Shown here one piece after another: positions 8,301 to 17,860 of a stretch of 36,255 bases of DNA (position 1 is the first letter of the stretch; the number at the start of each line of letters is the position of its first letter). The notes beneath the pieces are model-generated. The model made no database searches. It was not told the DNA's origin and saw nothing but the letters and a program-made list of their open reading frames with translations. The DNA is from JANWZL01 sp037445185 (GTDB lineage: Bacteria; Pseudomonadota; Gammaproteobacteria; Burkholderiales; Thiobacillaceae), in the NCBI GenBank assembly GCA_037445185.1, contig JBBIKZ010000010.1, positions 1 through 36,255 on the forward strand, given 5' to 3'. The position numbers were made by a program, and so were the translations under genes.

Positions 8301-8415
8301 ACTGGATGTTCAGCCTGGACACGGCGAACAGACCCGCCACGATCAGGATGATCATGAGCAGGTTGCCCGCCACCGGGTGGCGGGCGAAGGCGGCGATGAG
8401 GTCGCGGCGCTGCAT
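5284..8415 (-). CDS. RND-family efflux transporter permease (AcrB/AcrD/AcrF type)
   Basis: A 1043-residue inner-membrane RND pump, full length for the hydrophobe/amphiphile efflux class. TM1 is near residues 15-33 after a short cytosolic start (MQRRDLIAAFARHP). Two large periplasmic loops follow TM1 and TM7. The proton-relay aspartates are D396-D397 in GVIVDDAIVV, equivalent to AcrB D407/D408. The C-terminal half has the second family signature (GLSGIVVNDSIIL). It would export small hydrophobic compounds using the proton gradient, with a periplasmic adaptor and an outer-membrane channel. Neither partner gene lies beside it: metZ is upstream and the convergent EcsC gene downstream. The adaptor must come from elsewhere, or the pump works alone. 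Start is ATG at 8415. Substrate cannot be predicted. Confidence 0.92.
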   Translation of the reverse strand: MQRRDLIAAFARHPVAGNLLMIILIVAGLFAVSRLNIQFFPSFDLDVITVRVEWRGAAAEDVEEVITTPLEQKLKTIAGLDKITSTSSLGLSSITLELKEGTDPITALDEAKQAVSEFRNLPGDAEPPEVTKVVRYEPIARLLVKGESLTELRSLARRFERELLARGVDKVDILGLPDEEIAISIPARELERLGLSLDQVAQRLTAVNRDAPAGKLGEAEVQREVRGVNLRKDPRDYADLPLVTEAGARIELGQVAQISRQAREGSQFLEVDGRPAVELQLKRAEQGHSLKAAQVLHQWLEETRPQLPESVELMVYDEQWSLIDERITLLVKNGLLGLVIVVGILLLFLNGRVTLWVALGIPTAFMATLAVLWVMGGSINMMSLFALIMALGVIVDDAIVVGEDAYAHRRMGEPPLAAAEGGARRMFWPVMASSLTTVAAFIPLMLVSGPIGNIMFDIPFVMVCVLLASVVECFFILPAHLRDAFARETAAGASRLRARLEHGFDRLRDGPFRRLVTLAVEWRGSTVVAGIALLVLSVGLIAGGRVKFTFFPTPEPYMIFANATFASGTPRERVDAFLDHLRQTLEETERSYGVKLIAQTVSRSGALAGDTQVRQGDQFGSMSVELIPSDHREVRTDEFVRAWQSRIQIPAGMETFVVAPRRAGPPGSDIQVRLTGRDAHTLKQAALDLQAVLRQIPGVYGIEDDMPYGREQLLFRLTPAGEALGFTVEELARQLRDAYDGRLVQLFQDGPEEVQVRVRLPEAERVSLASLDRLTVRAPDGSWVPLATVASWQSRQGFEALRHAETQLAVEVNAQVNSAVANTNEILATLADTTLRALTDRYGVRWSFEGRAADQRQTLADMRMGLILGLTLIYLILTWVFAHYGWPLIIMLAIPFGLGGAIFGHWVMGLDLTVLSLFGLFGLSGIVVNDSIILTEFYRHQREEGVAVREALINAACLRFRAILLTSLTTIGGLSGLMAERSLQAQFLIPMATSITFGLALTTLVTLFWLPAMLSFYESVHEPFMRWWRRLYPAQPSASPSRR

Positions 8416-8551
8416 GACGCTCGAGGCTCAGCGGGCCCGATAGGCCTTGGCCGTGCACCGGAAGGGCTTGCGCGGACGGATCATGGGCGCCTGTCGAGCC
8501 AGCACGGCGGGATTCCCGATGGTTCGCTCGCCCCGGGCCACGACGCCCGTC

Positions 8552-9739
8552 TCAGGCCTGTCCCCTGGCCTTGGCCAGCGCCTGGGCCAGGTCCGCCTTG
8601 AGGTCGTCGGGGTGCTCCAGTCCCACGGCGATGCGGACGAGCCCGTCGCCGATGCCTGCCGCCGCCCGCTGTTCGGGGGTCATGCGGCTGTGCGTGGTGC
8701 TGGCCGGGTGGGTGATGGTGGTCTTGACGTCGCCCAGGTTGGCGGTGATGGACATCAGCCGGGTGGCGTCGATCAGCCGCCAGGCCGCCGCCTGCCCGCC
8801 CTCCACCTCGAAGGAGAGGATGCCGCCGCCGCTCGCCTGCTGCCGCATGGCCAGGGCATGTTGCGGATGCGAGGGCAGGCCGGGATAGAGCACCCGCTCG
8901 ACGCCGGCCTGCGACTCCAGCCACTGGGCCAGTTCCTGAGCATGCCGGGCATGGGCCCGCATGCGCAGCGCGAGCGTCTCCAGCCCCTTGAGCAGGACCC
9001 AGGCGTTGAAGGCGGACAGGCTGGGTCCGGCGGTGCGCAAAAACGTGTACACCCCCTCCAGCAAATCGCGGCTGCCCAGCACGGCGCCGCCCAGGACCCG
9101 CCCCTGCCCGTCCAGGTATTTCGTGGCGGAGTGGATGACGATGTCCGCCCCCAGTTCCAGGGGGCGCTGCAGGATGGGGGTGCAAAAGCAGTTGTCCACC
9201 GCCAGCCAGGCCCCGGCCTCATGCGCGATGTCGGCGATGGCCCGGATGTCGCTCACCTCGGTCAGCGGGTTGGAGGGCGACTCCAGGAAGAAGAGCCGCG
9301 TCTGGGGCCGCACGGCGGCGCGCCACTCGCCCGGGTCGGTGGGGGAGACGAAGCTCGTCTCGATACCGAAGTGCGAGAGGATGTTGCCGAACAGCTGCAC
9401 CGTCGAGCCGAAGATCGAGCGCGAGGCCACCACGTGCTCGCCCGCCCGCATCAGCCCCATGACCGTGGCGAGGATGGCGGCCATGCCGGAGGCGAAGGCG
9501 ACGCAACGCTCTGCGCCCTCCAGGGCCGCCAGCCGCGCCTCGAACATGGACACCGTGGGGTTGGTGAAGCGGGCGTAGATGGGGCCGGGCTCGGCGCCGG
9601 AAAAACGCGCCGCCGCCTCCGCCGCGCTGGCGAAGACGAAGCTGGAGGTCAGGAACATGGCCTCCGAGTGCTCCATGAACTGGCTGCGCACCGTACCGGT
9701 GCGGATGGCGAGGGTCTCGGGGTGCAGAGCGTCGGTCAC
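8552..9739 (-). CDS. metZ: O-succinylhomoserine sulfhydrylase
   Basis: A 395-residue PLP enzyme of the Cys/Met-metabolism (gamma-family) fold. It makes homocysteine from O-succinylhomoserine and sulfide, the direct-sulfhydrylation route to methionine. The PLP lysine is K207 in HSATKYLDG, the pyridine-N aspartate is D182 in AVDNCF, and YARFTNPTV (55-63) and ASGMAAI (83-89) are typical. Its position directly after purF is the conserved Pseudomonas-type metZ context and favours MetZ over MetY or MetB, although substrate specificity in this family is hard to fix from sequence. The start is GTG at 9739, with an AGGA about 9 nt before it. No SAM riboswitch-like structure was recognised in the upstream gap. 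Confidence 0.9.
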   Translation of the reverse strand: MTDALHPETLAIRTGTVRSQFMEHSEAMFLTSSFVFASAAEAAARFSGAEPGPIYARFTNPTVSMFEARLAALEGAERCVAFASGMAAILATVMGLMRAGEHVVASRSIFGSTVQLFGNILSHFGIETSFVSPTDPGEWRAAVRPQTRLFFLESPSNPLTEVSDIRAIADIAHEAGAWLAVDNCFCTPILQRPLELGADIVIHSATKYLDGQGRVLGGAVLGSRDLLEGVYTFLRTAGPSLSAFNAWVLLKGLETLALRMRAHARHAQELAQWLESQAGVERVLYPGLPSHPQHALAMRQQASGGGILSFEVEGGQAAAWRLIDATRLMSITANLGDVKTTITHPASTTHSRMTPEQRAAAGIGDGLVRIAVGLEHPDDLKADLAQALAKARGQA

Positions 9740-9890
9740 GGTTCCGGTTCCTGAATCAAAGCCATGATGTTAACTCACTGCCCCACCGGCGCGCGGGCAA
9801 GACCGGGGCCTGCGACATGACGGACGTGGCGATTTTTCACGCTTGCCGCGTGGGAGTCTGCGCTGGTTCCAGGGCCGGGCGGCGTTGGGA

Positions 9891-9945
9891 GTCGGGCTGA
9901 AGCCCGACCTGCGCCCGACCTAGGCCCGACCTGCGCCCGACCTAT
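9891..9945 (-). repeat. REP palindrome with a tandem array of REP half-sites
   Basis: Plus-strand GTCGGGCTGAAGCCCGAC at 9891-9908 is a REP-type hairpin (7-bp stem, TGAA loop). Its right arm is the first of four 11-bp units GCCCGACCT-NN at 9902-9912, 9913-9923, 9924-9934 and 9935-9945; the NN pairs are gc, ag, gc, at. On the minus strand each unit reads NNAGGTCGGGC, the head half of the GTAG/GCAG-type REP seen also near 19257. Only the unit next to the hairpin has its matching arm. It lies between the purF stop and the metZ start. Confidence 0.8.
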
Positions 9946-9984
9946 CACCGGACCCCTGGCCGCATGAATGACGCGGACCAGCGC

Positions 9985-11499
<1,515 letters not shown>

Positions 11500-11607
11500 G
11501 GTCTGATCGCTTTCAGGTCCTACGCTGACGACGGGCCGCCCCAGGCACGCGCTGCCCCCGCGGCGGGCGGTGCGATCGCTGCACACGTGCATGGGACATG
11601 GCCGAGC

Positions 11608-12093
11608 TCAATACCGGATATGGGCCGCAAGTCGCGCGGGCAACCAGGGCATGGCCATCCTGGCACCCGATTCGAGCTGTGCGCGCAGCAGGGCGTCTTG
11701 CCAGAGGCGCGTCTGGGGCAGGGCGGTCAGGCCGGCCAACAGGGTGAGCAGCAGCACGATGATGCCGCCGCGCAGGGCGCCGAAGACCAGGCCCATGAAC
11801 TTGTCGTAAAAACCCAGGCCGACCCATTTCACCATGCCGGCCAGGACCGTCCCGCTCAGGCTGGCCAGCAACAGGATGGCGACGAACACCACGACGATGG
11901 CGGCGAAATGCCGCAGCGCCTCGCTCTCCACCCCTGGCACCCAGGGCGCGACGATGGGGGCGAGGGACTTGGCGAACAGGAAGGCAAGCACCCAGGCGCC
12001 GAGGGAAAACACCTCCCGCACCAGACCGCGCATCAGCCCGGCCAGGCCCGAGACGGCCACCACCGCGACGACGAGGAGGTCGAGTCCGGTCAT
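11608..12093 (-). CDS. cvpA: CvpA family inner-membrane protein
   Basis: A 161-residue membrane protein with about four transmembrane helices: residues 3-20 (TGLDLLVVAVVAVSGLAG), about 30-50, about 63-85 (FAAIVVVFVAILLLASL), and about 100-122 (GLVFGALRGGIIVLLLTLL). E. coli CvpA was named for a need in colicin V production and is linked to envelope stress tolerance; its molecular activity is unclear. Length equals that of E. coli CvpA (162). The start at 12093 is 7 bp after the dedD stop and lacks a good ribosome site, so translation is probably coupled to dedD. The folC-dedD-cvpA-purF order is the E. coli order. Confidence 0.92.
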   Translation of the reverse strand: MTGLDLLVVAVVAVSGLAGLMRGLVREVFSLGAWVLAFLFAKSLAPIVAPWVPGVESEALRHFAAIVVVFVAILLLASLSGTVLAGMVKWVGLGFYDKFMGLVFGALRGGIIVLLLTLLAGLTALPQTRLWQDALLRAQLESGARMAMPWLPARLAAHIRY

Positions 12094-12100
12094 GGAGGGA

Positions 12101-12757
12101 TCAAGGCCCCAACAGGATCGGGCCGAAGCCCTTGGCGCGCAGCTTGGTCTGCCACTCCAGGGCCTGCTTGCGCTCGGCATAGGGGCCCGTGCGCACCCGC
12201 CACTGTCCGCCGACCTCCTGCACCACGACCTCGAAACCGGCCGCCCGCGCCTTGTCGGCGAGCTGCCGGGCATTGGCCTCGCTGGTGAAAGCGCCCAATT
12301 GCAGGAAGTAACCACGCGCGGCGAACGGCTCCGATGCGGGCACGGGTTTCTTGTCCGCCGCGGGTGCCACCGGCTTCGCCGGGGCAGGCCGAGTCTCCTC
12401 GGCGGGTACGGGCATGGCCTGCGAGGGGGGCGTGGCCGTGAGGGGCGGCGATACCGCGGGCGCCGGCGTGACCGGCGGTGCCTCGACTGGTGCCGGCGCC
12501 TCGGGGGGTTGCGCGGCCGCATCGGCCTCCACCGCAGGGGCCGGGGTGTCTGGCGCGGGTGGGCCGGGTTCGAACGGCGTGGACGGATCGGGTATGCGGA
12601 TCTCTACCCCGGGGCCGAGGGGTTTGGGTTCCGGGTTGAACAGCATGGGCAGGACGACCACGGCAAGCAGGGCCAGGGCGATGGCGCCCACCAGACGCCG
12701 GCGCGCGCGTCGGCGCAGGTCCATCTCCTCGGTCGTCAACCTGTCGATATCGGCCAT
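12101..12757 (-). CDS. dedD: SPOR-domain cell-division protein, DedD type
   Basis: A 218-residue bitopic protein. A charged cytosolic N-terminus (about 1-22, MADIDRLTTEEMDLRRRARR) precedes a single TM helix at about 23-41 (LVGAIALALLAVVVLPMLF). A long Pro/Ala-rich periplasmic linker (about 45-140) follows, then a C-terminal SPOR domain (about 143-218, GYFLQLGAFTSEANARQL to LGP). SPOR domains bind denuded glycan at the septum, and DedD contributes to constriction in E. coli. Identification rests on this architecture plus the folC-dedD-cvpA-purF order. Start is ATG at 12757. It is 71 bp downstream of the folC stop. Confidence 0.9.
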   Translation of the reverse strand: MADIDRLTTEEMDLRRRARRRLVGAIALALLAVVVLPMLFNPEPKPLGPGVEIRIPDPSTPFEPGPPAPDTPAPAVEADAAAQPPEAPAPVEAPPVTPAPAVSPPLTATPPSQAMPVPAEETRPAPAKPVAPAADKKPVPASEPFAARGYFLQLGAFTSEANARQLADKARAAGFEVVVQEVGGQWRVRTGPYAERKQALEWQTKLRAKGFGPILLGP

Positions 12758-12828
12758 GGCTCAGGAGTCCGTCTCTATAGCAGTACACCCTACGCAATCC
12801 GAGGCGTTTACCCGGCGTGCCTCGCAGG

Positions 12829-14151
12829 TCAGGCCTTCGGTCGGGCCGTGGCTCGGGCTTCGGCCCGACAAGCCTCCACTGCGCTCGCGGCCGCCGCCAC
12901 GGTATAAAAGGAACCGAAGGCGATGATTATATCGGCCGGGCCCGCACAGGCACAGGCCGCCTTCAGGGCCTCAGCCACCCCGTCATACTCGCCCGAGACC
13001 TCGATGCCCTCCGCCTGCAACAGGCTGCGCAGCGTCTGCGCCGCGTGCCCGCGCGGACCGGGCAGTCCGGCCACGAACCAGGCATCGACCAGGGGTTGCA
13101 GGGGTCGCACCACCCCCGCCACGTCCTTGTCACGCAGCATGCCCAGCACCGCGAGGCGACGCCCGCCTGCCTCGAGCCTGGCCAGGTTGCTGGCCAGGGC
13201 CCGCGCCGCCTGGGGGTTGTGGGCCACATCGAGGATGATCATGGGCGGCCCGGCCATGACCTGAAAGCGCCCCGGCGGGCGTGCCCGTGCGAGCCCCGTG
13301 CGCAGCGCCTGCATGGACACGGGCAGGCGCTCGCGCAGCGTATCCAGGGCGGCCACCGCTGCGGCGGCGTTGGCGAGCTGAAACGCACCGGGCAGGGCGG
13401 GCAGCGGCAGGGCGGCATAGTGGCGGGCGCCGACACGGCAGGCCCAGCCGCCCTCCCCTGTCTCCAGGGTGATCTCGCTGCCCAGGCGCATGAGCCGTGC
13501 GCCCAGGGCGCGGGCATGCGCCAGTAGGCTCGCCGGTGGGTCCGGGTCGGTCACCACCGCGGGGCGGCCGGCACGGAAGATGCCGGCCTTTTCCCGGCCG
13601 ATGGCCTCCCGCGTGTCGCCCAGGTACTCCTGATGGTCGAGGTCCACCGAGGTGACCACGGCGCAATCGGGCTCGAAGACGTTGACCGCGTCCAGGCGGC
13701 CGCCCAGCCCCACCTCTAGCACCGCGGCCTCGGTCCCGAGGTGGCGGAACAGCCAGACGGCCGCGAGGGTGCCGTGCTCGAAATAGGTCAGGGGGATGTC
13801 GCCGCGGGCGGCCTCGACCGCGGCAAAGGCCGCCACATGCAGCGCCTCCGGCAGTTCCTCGCCGGCCACCCGCACCCGCTCGCGGTAATGCAGCAAATGG
13901 GGGGAGGTGTAGCAACCCACCCGGTAGCCGGCATCGCCGAGCATGGCCTCCAGATAGGCGCAGGTCGATCCCTTGCCGTTGGTCCCCGCGACGGTGACGA
14001 CCGGACAGTCTAAGGTCAGCCCCAGGCGACGCCGCACGGCATCGACCCGGGTGAGCCCCAGTTCGATGGCCCTGGGGTGCCTGGCTTCCAGCAGGGCGAG
14101 CCAGTCTTGCAGGCTCGCCGGCTGGGAAGGCGTGTCGTTACGCGGCGGCAA
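12829..14151 (-). CDS. folC: Bifunctional dihydrofolate synthase / folylpolyglutamate synthase
   Basis: A 440-residue Mur-ligase-fold enzyme that adds glutamate to dihydropteroate and then to folates, using ATP. The P-loop is GTNGKGST (56-63) in the VTVAGTNGKGS context. The substrate and metal region YFEHGTLAAVWLF lies near 121-133, and the DxxxNP-type segment ILDVAHNPQAAR is near 303-314. The N-terminus (ASLQDWLALLEARHPRAIELG) aligns well with E. coli FolC. The codon at 14151 is TTG; no ATG fits, so a TTG start is inferred. It begins 21 nt after, and in the same frame as, the accD stop. The last 12 residues (Ala/Arg-rich, CRAEARATARPKA region) are encoded by a REP-like palindrome and are unlikely to be part of the fold. 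Confidence 0.93.
   Translation of the reverse strand: MPPRNDTPSQPASLQDWLALLEARHPRAIELGLTRVDAVRRRLGLTLDCPVVTVAGTNGKGSTCAYLEAMLGDAGYRVGCYTSPHLLHYRERVRVAGEELPEALHVAAFAAVEAARGDIPLTYFEHGTLAAVWLFRHLGTEAAVLEVGLGGRLDAVNVFEPDCAVVTSVDLDHQEYLGDTREAIGREKAGIFRAGRPAVVTDPDPPASLLAHARALGARLMRLGSEITLETGEGGWACRVGARHYAALPLPALPGAFQLANAAAAVAALDTLRERLPVSMQALRTGLARARPPGRFQVMAGPPMIILDVAHNPQAARALASNLARLEAGGRRLAVLGMLRDKDVAGVVRPLQPLVDAWFVAGLPGPRGHAAQTLRSLLQAEGIEVSGEYDGVAEALKAACACAGPADIIIAFGSFYTVAAAASAVEACRAEARATARPKA
12831..12869. repeat. REP-like palindromes forming the 3' end of folC
   Basis: TCGGGC-TTCG-GCCCGA (12853-12868) is a perfect 6-bp hairpin with a TTCG loop. GTCGGGCCG at 12840-12848 is inverted at 12861-12869. 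The preceding GCAGGTCAGGCC (12825-12836) resembles the head of the REP at 19257. The segment lies inside the folC reading frame and encodes its last 12 residues plus the stop codon. Confidence 0.55.
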
Positions 14152-14172
14152 AGACAGTCGTCTTCGGAACGA

Positions 14173-15042
14173 TCAGGCCTGCGGCGGGGGTTTGCGCATC
14201 AGGCAGGAGACGGTGCGGGCAATGGTCCTGCGCAGCTCGCGGCGATCGACGATCATGTCGATGGCGCCGTGCTCGAGCAGGAACTCCGAACGCTGGAAAC
14301 CCTCGGGCAGCTTCTCCCGCACCGTCTGTTCGATCACCCTCGGTCCGGCGAACCCGATCAGGGCGCCCGGCTCGGCGATGATCACGTCGCCCAGCATGGC
14401 GAAGCTGGCCGACACGCCGCCCATGGTGGGGTCGGTCAGCACGGAGATGAAAGGCAGGCGATGCGCGGCGAGCTGGGTGAGCGCAGCGCTGGTCTTGGCC
14501 ATCTGCATGAGCGAGAGCAGCCCTTCCTGCATGCGCGCCCCGCCGCTGGCGGAGATGCAGACGAAGGGCTGCTTGCCCTTGATGGCGGCATCCACCCCGC
14601 GCACGAAGCGGTCCCCCACCACCGAGCCCATGGAGCCGCCCATGTAACGGAACTCGAAGGCGGCGGCCACCAGAGGGATCCCCAGCACCTTGCCGGCGAC
14701 GACCACCAGGGCGTCCTTCTCGCCGGTCTGCTTGGTGGCCTCGGCGATGCGCTCGCTGTACTTGCGGCTGTCCTTGAAGCGCAGCGTGTCCACCGGCAGC
14801 ACATTGGCACCGATCTCGGTCTGATCGCCGGGGTCGAGCAGGAACTCCAGCCGCATCCTGGCGCCGATGCGATTGTGATGGCCGCACTGCGGGCAGACCT
14901 GGGCATTGTTGTCCAGGTCGGCGGCATAGAGCACGGCCTCGCAGTTCGGACATTTGCTCCACAGCCCCTCCGGGACGGTCTTCTTGGCGGCCTCGACCCG
15001 GCGTTGGATCTTGGGCGGCAGGATCTTCTGGAACCAGCTCAT
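14173..15042 (-). CDS. accD: Acetyl-CoA carboxylase carboxyltransferase subunit beta
   Basis: A 289-residue beta subunit of the carboxyltransferase half of acetyl-CoA carboxylase, which with AccA moves CO2 from biotin to acetyl-CoA to form malonyl-CoA for fatty acid synthesis. The N-terminal zinc ribbon is C31-x2-C34-x15-C50-x2-C53. The crotonase-fold core carries GGSMGSVVGDRFVRG and the glycine pair of SASGGARMQEG (oxyanion region). Length is close to E. coli AccD (304). Start is ATG at 15042, after an 81-bp gap from trpA that carries a heptad repeat. accD directly upstream of folC is the usual gammaproteobacterial order. AccA and the BC/BCCP genes are not in this window. Confidence 0.96.
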   Translation of the reverse strand: MSWFQKILPPKIQRRVEAAKKTVPEGLWSKCPNCEAVLYAADLDNNAQVCPQCGHHNRIGARMRLEFLLDPGDQTEIGANVLPVDTLRFKDSRKYSERIAEATKQTGEKDALVVVAGKVLGIPLVAAAFEFRYMGGSMGSVVGDRFVRGVDAAIKGKQPFVCISASGGARMQEGLLSLMQMAKTSAALTQLAAHRLPFISVLTDPTMGGVSASFAMLGDVIIAEPGALIGFAGPRVIEQTVREKLPEGFQRSEFLLEHGAIDMIVDRRELRRTIARTVSCLMRKPPPQA

Positions 15043-15048
15043 TCTCGG

Positions 15049-15130
15049 GGATCAGGTCACAGGCAACAGATTACAGGGATGCGCGCCCGTCAGTCGCGCC
15101 ACGTTACTGGTATCTGGCATCTGTTAGCTG
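15049..15130. repeat. Two opposed 7-bp-periodic CAG/CTG repeat arrays across the trpA stop
   Basis: On the plus strand 15049-15076 reads as four heptads ending in CAG (GGATCAG, GTCACAG, GCAACAG, ATTACAG). After 26 bp, 15103-15130 reads as four heptads ending in CTG (GTTACTG, GTATCTG, GCATCTG, TTAGCTG). The second array is therefore the inverse type of the first, and the two could pair imperfectly. The trpA stop codon (15124-15126) lies within the second array. Confidence 0.6.
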
Positions 15131-15924
15131 GCATCCAGCGCCGCACGCACGCCGGCGACGAAGTTGCGCACGTTCTCGAGCAGGGTCTCGCGCGGCGAGC
15201 GCTCGACCTCCTGCACGATGCGGCTGCCGATGACCACGGCGTCGGCCACCTCTGCCACCCTGCGCGCGGTCTCGGCATCCCGTATGCCGAAGCCGACACC
15301 CACGGGCAGGCCGGTGCGGGACCGGATATGCGGCAGGCGCGCCGTCACCTCTTCGAGGTCCAGGTTGGACGCCCCCGTCACCCCCTTGAGCGACACGTAG
15401 TAGATGAAGCCGCTGGCATGCCGGGCCACGGCCGCGACCCGCTCGTCGGACGAGGTCGGCGCGAGGAGGAAGATGGCGTCCAGGCCGTGCCGTCTCAGGT
15501 TGGCGGCGAAATCGGCCGCCTCCTCGGGCGGGTAATCCACGGTCAGCACGCCGTCCACCCCCGCCGTGCGCGCATGCTCGCAGAACAGATCCTGGCCCAT
15601 GGCCTCGATGGGGTTGGCATAACCCATGAGCACGATCGGCGTGACGCCGTCGGTCTGGCGAAAGGCCGCAACCATGGCCAGCACCCGGCGCAGGCTGACG
15701 CCTTGCTTGAGCGCCCGCTCGGAGCTGCGTTGGATGGTGGGTCCGTCGGCCATGGGGTCGGAAAAGGGCACGCCCAATTCGAGGATGTCCGCCCCCCCGG
15801 CCACCAGGGCGTGCATCAGGGGAACGGTGAGGTCGGGCTCGGGGTCACCGGCGGTGATGAAGGGGATGAGGGCCTTGCGGCCCTGCGCCCGCAAGGCGTG
15901 AAAACGTTCCTGGATGCGCGACAT
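15124..15924 (-). CDS. trpA: Tryptophan synthase alpha subunit
   Basis: A 266-residue TIM barrel that splits indole-3-glycerol phosphate into indole and glyceraldehyde 3-phosphate; indole is channelled to TrpB. With the ATG at 15924 (MSRIQERFHAL), the catalytic residues fall at Glu49 (ILELGVPFSDP) and Asp60 (ADGPTIQ), exactly the classical numbering, which supports this start over a TTG 15 bp upstream. The phosphate-binding loops GFGIRDAE and VIGSRIV are present. It lies 18 bp after the trpB stop. The last codons and stop overlap a 7-bp repeat array. Confidence 0.96.
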   Translation of the reverse strand: MSRIQERFHALRAQGRKALIPFITAGDPEPDLTVPLMHALVAGGADILELGVPFSDPMADGPTIQRSSERALKQGVSLRRVLAMVAAFRQTDGVTPIVLMGYANPIEAMGQDLFCEHARTAGVDGVLTVDYPPEEAADFAANLRRHGLDAIFLLAPTSSDERVAAVARHASGFIYYVSLKGVTGASNLDLEEVTARLPHIRSRTGLPVGVGFGIRDAETARRVAEVADAVVIGSRIVQEVERSPRETLLENVRNFVAGVRAALDAS

Positions 15925-15942
15925 GATCCTGGTGGCCAATGA

Positions 15943-17200
<1,258 letters not shown>

Positions 17201-17214
<14 letters not shown>

Positions 17215-17821
17215 TGCGCACCTCGCGTATGAAGCGAGCGATCAGGCTCGCATCCTTGACACCCTTGGCCAGTTCCACGCCGCTGGAGACATCCACCGCC
17301 CAGGGTCTGACCTGCCGCACGGCAGCGGCGACGTTGTCAGGGTCCAGTCCGCCGGCCAGGACGATGGGACGGGCGAGATCGCGCGGAATCAGGTCCCAGT
17401 CGAAGCGCTGCCCGGTTCCGCCGTGCTGGTGGGGATGGTAGGCGTCCAACAACAAGCCGCGCGCGCCGGCGAAGCTGGCCGCGTATTGTAGCAAATCCGT
17501 CTCCCGCCTGACCCGCACCGCCTTGAGATAGGGCAGACCGAAGGCGGCGCAGTACTCCGGCGGCTCGTCGCCATGGAACTGCAGCATGTCGGGCCGGAAG
17601 ACCTCCAGCACGGCCCTCACCTCTTCCGGTCTCGGGTCCACGAACAGGGCCACGGTGGTGACGAAGGGCGGCAACGCCGCGGCGATGGCGGCCGCCTGTT
17701 GCGCGGTCACCCGGCGCGGGCTGGCCGGGGCGAAGACCAGGCCGATGGCATCCGCCCCGGCGTGCGCCGCCGCCAGGCCATCCTCGATGCGGGTAATACC
17801 GCAGATCTTCACCCGGGTCAT
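17201..17821 (-). CDS. trpF: Phosphoribosylanthranilate isomerase
   Basis: A 206-residue TIM-barrel enzyme converting N-(5-phosphoribosyl)anthranilate to the CdRP intermediate of tryptophan synthesis. The N-terminal VKICGITR (4-11) carries the catalytic Cys7. LVFAPASPR and the phosphate-binding VDVSSGVE near 175-182 are intact. It is free-standing rather than fused to trpC. It sits between truA and trpB; trpC, trpD and trpE are elsewhere. Start is ATG at 17821, 18 bp after the truA stop, and the gap carries a CTG-phased heptad repeat that extends into the truA end. Confidence 0.95.
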
Positions 17822-17836
17822 GCGCGCAGGCTTCCG

Positions 17837-17860
17837 GAATCAGAGGTCAGGAAACAGAAG
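17837..17860. repeat. Short 7-bp-periodic CAG/CTG array at the truA stop
   Basis: CAG recurs on the plus strand at 17841, 17848 and 17855, exactly 7 bp apart, giving heptads of the form NNNNCAG. Read on the minus strand these are CTG-phased heptads of the same kind as those at the trpA stop. The truA stop codon (17840-17842) is inside the array. Confidence 0.5.

Noticed and set aside
8416..8551. Small minus-strand frame of 18-37 codons between metZ and the RND gene
   Set aside because: Basic, low-information sequence (MIRPRKPFR...), no clear ribosome site or family; not supportable as a gene.
9740..9984. Possible SAM-type riboswitch upstream of metZ
   Set aside because: No conserved SAM-I/II-like core was recognised; the region is dominated by REP repeats.
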